Positions 5,678 to 7,859 of a stretch of DNA of 7,859 nt are shown piece by piece. The position numbers were made by a program, and so were the translations under genes. Numbering within the stretch: the stretch's first letter is position 1; the number at the start of each line of letters is the position of its first letter. The stretch lies in NCBI GenBank assembly GCA_937868145.1, contig CALMMH010000570.1, forward strand, positions 1 through 7,859, read 5' to 3'. The notes below the pieces were generated by a model that did no database searches, was not told where the DNA came from, and saw only the letters and a list, made by a program, of their open reading frames with translations. The DNA comes from an uncultured Phycisphaerales bacterium. GTDB lineage: Bacteria > Planctomycetota > Phycisphaerae > Sedimentisphaerales > Anaerobacaceae.

Positions 5678-7129
5678 ATGAAAATGACGAATTTGGTGCG
5701 AGTGAGAGTCCGCGTCGCAATCGTTTCCCTCCTTCTGCTTGCCTTGGCGGCCCCTCTCTGCGCGGCGACGGCAAACTGGCAACGTCAGGACGTCGATTGG
5801 CAGGCCGGCGGCAACAGGCGGATCAAAGGCATCCGCCACCCCAAGGATAGCCCGCTGCCTACGCGCGCCGAGCGAAAAACCGGGCAAGCCGCGACTGCAA
5901 AAGGCAGGATCTCCGCTCTGGCCGCGGGCGAGGAGCTGCTCGTCGAGTCGCCGCCCGTCGACGGTTTCGTGCCCTGGATCGCGGTGTCCGTCACCCAAGA
6001 ACGCGGAGCGGACCTCGAATTCGACGCCATCGTCGAAACCTCCGTCACAGGAAGCTACCCTGCCGGCGTGGATTGGAAGACGGATTATATTATCGGACTG
6101 TTCGACACCGGAGCCAGCTCTCACGTCGTCGGTTACGCCGATGCCACACGGGCAGGCCTCTACCCGGGATTGCTTACTTCGAACTACGTGACGGTCAGCG
6201 GTGTGACCGGATCGGTGGACGCGCTGGTCAGTTATCCGCTGGGCCTATTCATCGACGGGCTTGACGCCGTCGCCTTGGACACGCTCTCCCTCGACCGGTC
6301 CGGCATGATGGGCGAGAGCAACGTGGCGGTCGGAGTCGGCACGAATCCCGGCGATGGCCCGGACTTGCCGACGGCCATCGGCACTCCCCTGAGCGTCTAC
6401 TACACCACGTTGATTCGCAACGACCGCACGATCACCCTGACCCGAGACGGCGAGACGTTCACGGCGCCCGAGATCCGCATGTACGAGGCCGACGATGCGG
6501 ATGCTCCCAGCTTTACGAACGTCATTCCGCTGGAGCTGCGACCCCTGGGCGCGGCGGCCGTTCAGTATGTCCCGACGGTGGATCTCGGCGGTGGCGGCTT
6601 CGACTGGGACGACCTGGACGACCTCCTCGGCGGCGGCACTGCGATGGAGTACCCGCCCTCCAGTCCGTCGATGATCATCGGCAACTCCTCGCAAAGCCTC
6701 TTCTTCGTGCACAGCGTGGATCTCTATGACGGTCCCAAAAGCGCGGTGGACAAAAGCCGCTTCATGCTCGACACCGGCGCCCAGGTCACCGTGGTCGGAA
6801 CCCGAATCGCCGCGAGGCTGCAACTGAACCCGGCGGCCCCCGAATTCGAAGTCGAGATCGAGGGCGTCACCGGCGAGATCACCATGGCCCCCGGCTTCTA
6901 CGTCGACACGATCGAAATCCCGGCGCTCGGCCAGTGGTTCAAGGCCACGAACGTTCCGGTCGTGCTCATGGACATCTCCTCGCCGGAAGGCGGCACGCTC
7001 GACGGCATCATCGGCATGAACCTCTTCGTGGACTTCAACCTGATCGTCCGCGGCGGCGGCTTCTTCCTCACCGGCGATCCGACGCTCGAATTGCAGCGAG
7101 TCGAAGACGCAGCAAACACCGCTCCTTGA
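5678..7129 (+). CDS. Secreted bilobal aspartic protease with two DTGA active-site motifs
   Basis: This encodes 483 residues. AAAGGG sits 7 nt before the ATG. A basic N-terminus (LVRVRVRV) leads into a Leu/Ala-rich core and a signal-peptidase site near LCA (residue 29), so the protein is exported. Residues about 95-250 form lobe 1: LFDTGASSHVVG (D143), a flap-like SGVTGSV (174-180), and the hydrophobic-hydrophobic-Gly element TAIGTPL (232-238). Residues about 330-465 form lobe 2: MLDTGAQVTVVG (D365), EGVTGEI (395-401) and GIIGMNL (443-449). Two Asp-Thr-Gly-Ala sites with matching flap and Gly elements are what a complete pepsin-like enzyme needs within one chain. Retroviral-type and most bacterial DTGA proteases have one site per chain and must dimerise. 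A Gly/Asp-rich linker (301-323) joins the lobes. No PEP-CTERM, LPXTG or other anchor is visible at the C-terminus. It has its own promoter; the substrate is unknown. Activity is inferred from motifs only. Confidence 0.82.
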   Translation: MKMTNLVRVRVRVAIVSLLLLALAAPLCAATANWQRQDVDWQAGGNRRIKGIRHPKDSPLPTRAERKTGQAATAKGRISALAAGEELLVESPPVDGFVPWIAVSVTQERGADLEFDAIVETSVTGSYPAGVDWKTDYIIGLFDTGASSHVVGYADATRAGLYPGLLTSNYVTVSGVTGSVDALVSYPLGLFIDGLDAVALDTLSLDRSGMMGESNVAVGVGTNPGDGPDLPTAIGTPLSVYYTTLIRNDRTITLTRDGETFTAPEIRMYEADDADAPSFTNVIPLELRPLGAAAVQYVPTVDLGGGGFDWDDLDDLLGGGTAMEYPPSSPSMIIGNSSQSLFFVHSVDLYDGPKSAVDKSRFMLDTGAQVTVVGTRIAARLQLNPAAPEFEVEIEGVTGEITMAPGFYVDTIEIPALGQWFKATNVPVVLMDISSPEGGTLDGIIGMNLFVDFNLIVRGGGFFLTGDPTLELQRVEDAANTAP

Positions 7130-7158
7130 CCGCAACACCGATTGCATCTCGATCCTTC

Positions 7159-7195
7159 CCGCGGGCCGGCGGCATTTGACACCGCCGGCCCGCGG
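7159..7195 (+). terminator. Perfect 14-bp GC-rich hairpin after the protease gene
   Basis: CCGCGGGCCGGCGG (7159-7172) pairs fully with 7182-7195 around a 9-nt loop (CATTTGACA). It begins 30 nt after the protease stop codon, where a terminator is expected, but no T-tract follows, so it may instead act as a transcript-end stabiliser or a non-canonical terminator. Its loop contains the -35 box of the following promoter. Confidence 0.45.
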
Positions 7196-7204
7196 CACTA
7201 TCAT
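7176..7204 (+). promoter_or_regulatory. waaA: Promoter of kdtA, interlocked with the hairpin
   Basis: A perfect TTGACA (7176-7181), a 17-bp spacer and TATCAT (7199-7204, five of six) form a near-consensus sigma70-type promoter. A start near 7211 gives a leader of about 32 nt. The spacer is almost entirely the right arm of the hairpin. Confidence 0.65.
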
Positions 7205-7242
7205 GCCATCAGAAATTCGCAGCATACCGACCTAGGATGGAT

Positions 7243-7859
7243 ATGAGATTCATTATTGATTTTGTCTATCTACTCGCAGGGCTCGCATTCAGCCCTGTTC
7301 TTCTCTACCGCATGGCGGCGCATCAGCGATACCGCAGCGGCTGGGGCCAGCGGTTCGGCGACGTCGGCCGCAAGGACATGCGCAAGACGTGCATCTGGCT
7401 GCACGCGGTCAGCATGGGCGAGGTGAACGCCGCCAAAACCCTGATCGCTGAGATCGAGAAACAGTACCCCGATTGCGAAATCGTCGTCAGTACGACGACC
7501 GACACGGGTTATGCCCAGGCGGACAAGCTCTTCGGCCGGCGTTGGGCGGTTTTCTACTTCCCCTTCGACGTTTCCTGGATCATCCGGCGGGCCTTCGACC
7601 GGCTTCAGCCGTCCATCTGCCTGCTCATGGAGCTCGAGGTCTGGCCGAACTTCCTCTTCACCGCCCACCAGCGGCACATTCCCGTCGTCGTCCTCAACGG
7701 CCGAATCAGCGACAGGAGCTTCTCGCGATACCGCCGGATCAAGGCGGCGACGCGGACCTTCTTCGGGAAGATCGACCGGGTTCTGGCGCAGACGCCCCAG
7801 TACGCCGAGCGATTCCGCGAATTGGGCTGCCCTGCCGAGCGAGTGCTCGTCACGAGTTC
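7243..7859 (+). CDS. waaA: Kdo transferase KdtA/WaaA (N-terminal half; runs off the right edge)
   Basis: The frame is open to the window edge, with 205 codons visible of a usual 420-430. The enzyme transfers Kdo from CMP-Kdo to the lipid A precursor at the cytoplasmic face of the inner membrane. A hydrophobic N-terminal anchor (FVYLLAGLAFSPVLLY, residues 7-22) precedes the glycosyltransferase fold. WLHAVSMGEVNAA (52-64) carries the catalytic glutamate (E60 here, as in the E. coli enzyme). MELEVWPN (129-136) and LNGRISDRS (151-159) are further KdtA signatures. AGGA sits 5 nt before the ATG at 7243. An in-frame ATG at 7237 would add two residues but has its ribosome site too close. Its presence implies a Gram-negative envelope with Kdo-containing LPS. 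Family assignment is secure. Confidence 0.93.
   Translation, partial: MRFIIDFVYLLAGLAFSPVLLYRMAAHQRYRSGWGQRFGDVGRKDMRKTCIWLHAVSMGEVNAAKTLIAEIEKQYPDCEIVVSTTTDTGYAQADKLFGRRWAVFYFPFDVSWIIRRAFDRLQPSICLLMELEVWPNFLFTAHQRHIPVVVLNGRISDRSFSRYRRIKAATRTFFGKIDRVLAQTPQYAERFRELGCPAERVLVTS

Overview
The window looks like chromosomal DNA of a GC-rich, Gram-negative, LPS-making bacterium. The style fits a planctomycete, perhaps of the Phycisphaerae type: secreted CARDB-type proteins, a large secreted aspartic protease, a KdtA gene and many Sec signal peptides. That placement is inference; nothing here is a phylogenetic marker apart from one tRNA. I see no phage, transposon, CRISPR or plasmid genes.

Layout. 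Positions 1-2231 (minus strand) hold a two-gene operon of secreted proteins: an uncharacterised exported protein (2231-1467), followed after 66 nt by a multi-domain CARDB/Ig-fold protein (1400 to beyond the left edge). A near-consensus sigma70-type promoter precedes them at 2293-2320. Positions 2232-2583 form a divergent intergenic region with several dyads and a second promoter facing right. Positions 2584-3582 (plus) encode a DapB-like oxidoreductase of the 2,4-diaminopentanoate dehydrogenase type. It converges, with a 34-nt gap, on an AGCS-family sodium:alanine/glycine symporter (5182-3617, minus). Upstream of the symporter on the same strand lies a tRNA-Arg(CCG) gene (5409-5482) with its own promoter.

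Positions 5678-7129 (plus) encode the most interesting protein: a secreted polypeptide with two DTGA aspartic-protease active-site motifs, i.e. both lobes of a pepsin-like or tandem-retropepsin fold in one chain. It is followed by a 14-bp perfect GC-rich hairpin whose loop carries the -35 box of the next promoter. Positions 7243 to the right edge encode the first half of KdtA/WaaA, the Kdo transferase of lipid A/LPS core synthesis.

How the genes work together. The two left-hand secreted genes clearly form a unit. The oxidoreductase and symporter could both deal with amino acids, but they are convergent and not co-transcribed, so a shared pathway is only a guess. The protease and kdtA are codirectional but each has its own promoter. 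No complete multi-gene novel system is evident. The best leads are the bilobal protease, the secreted CARDB pair, and the interlocked hairpin and promoter before kdtA.
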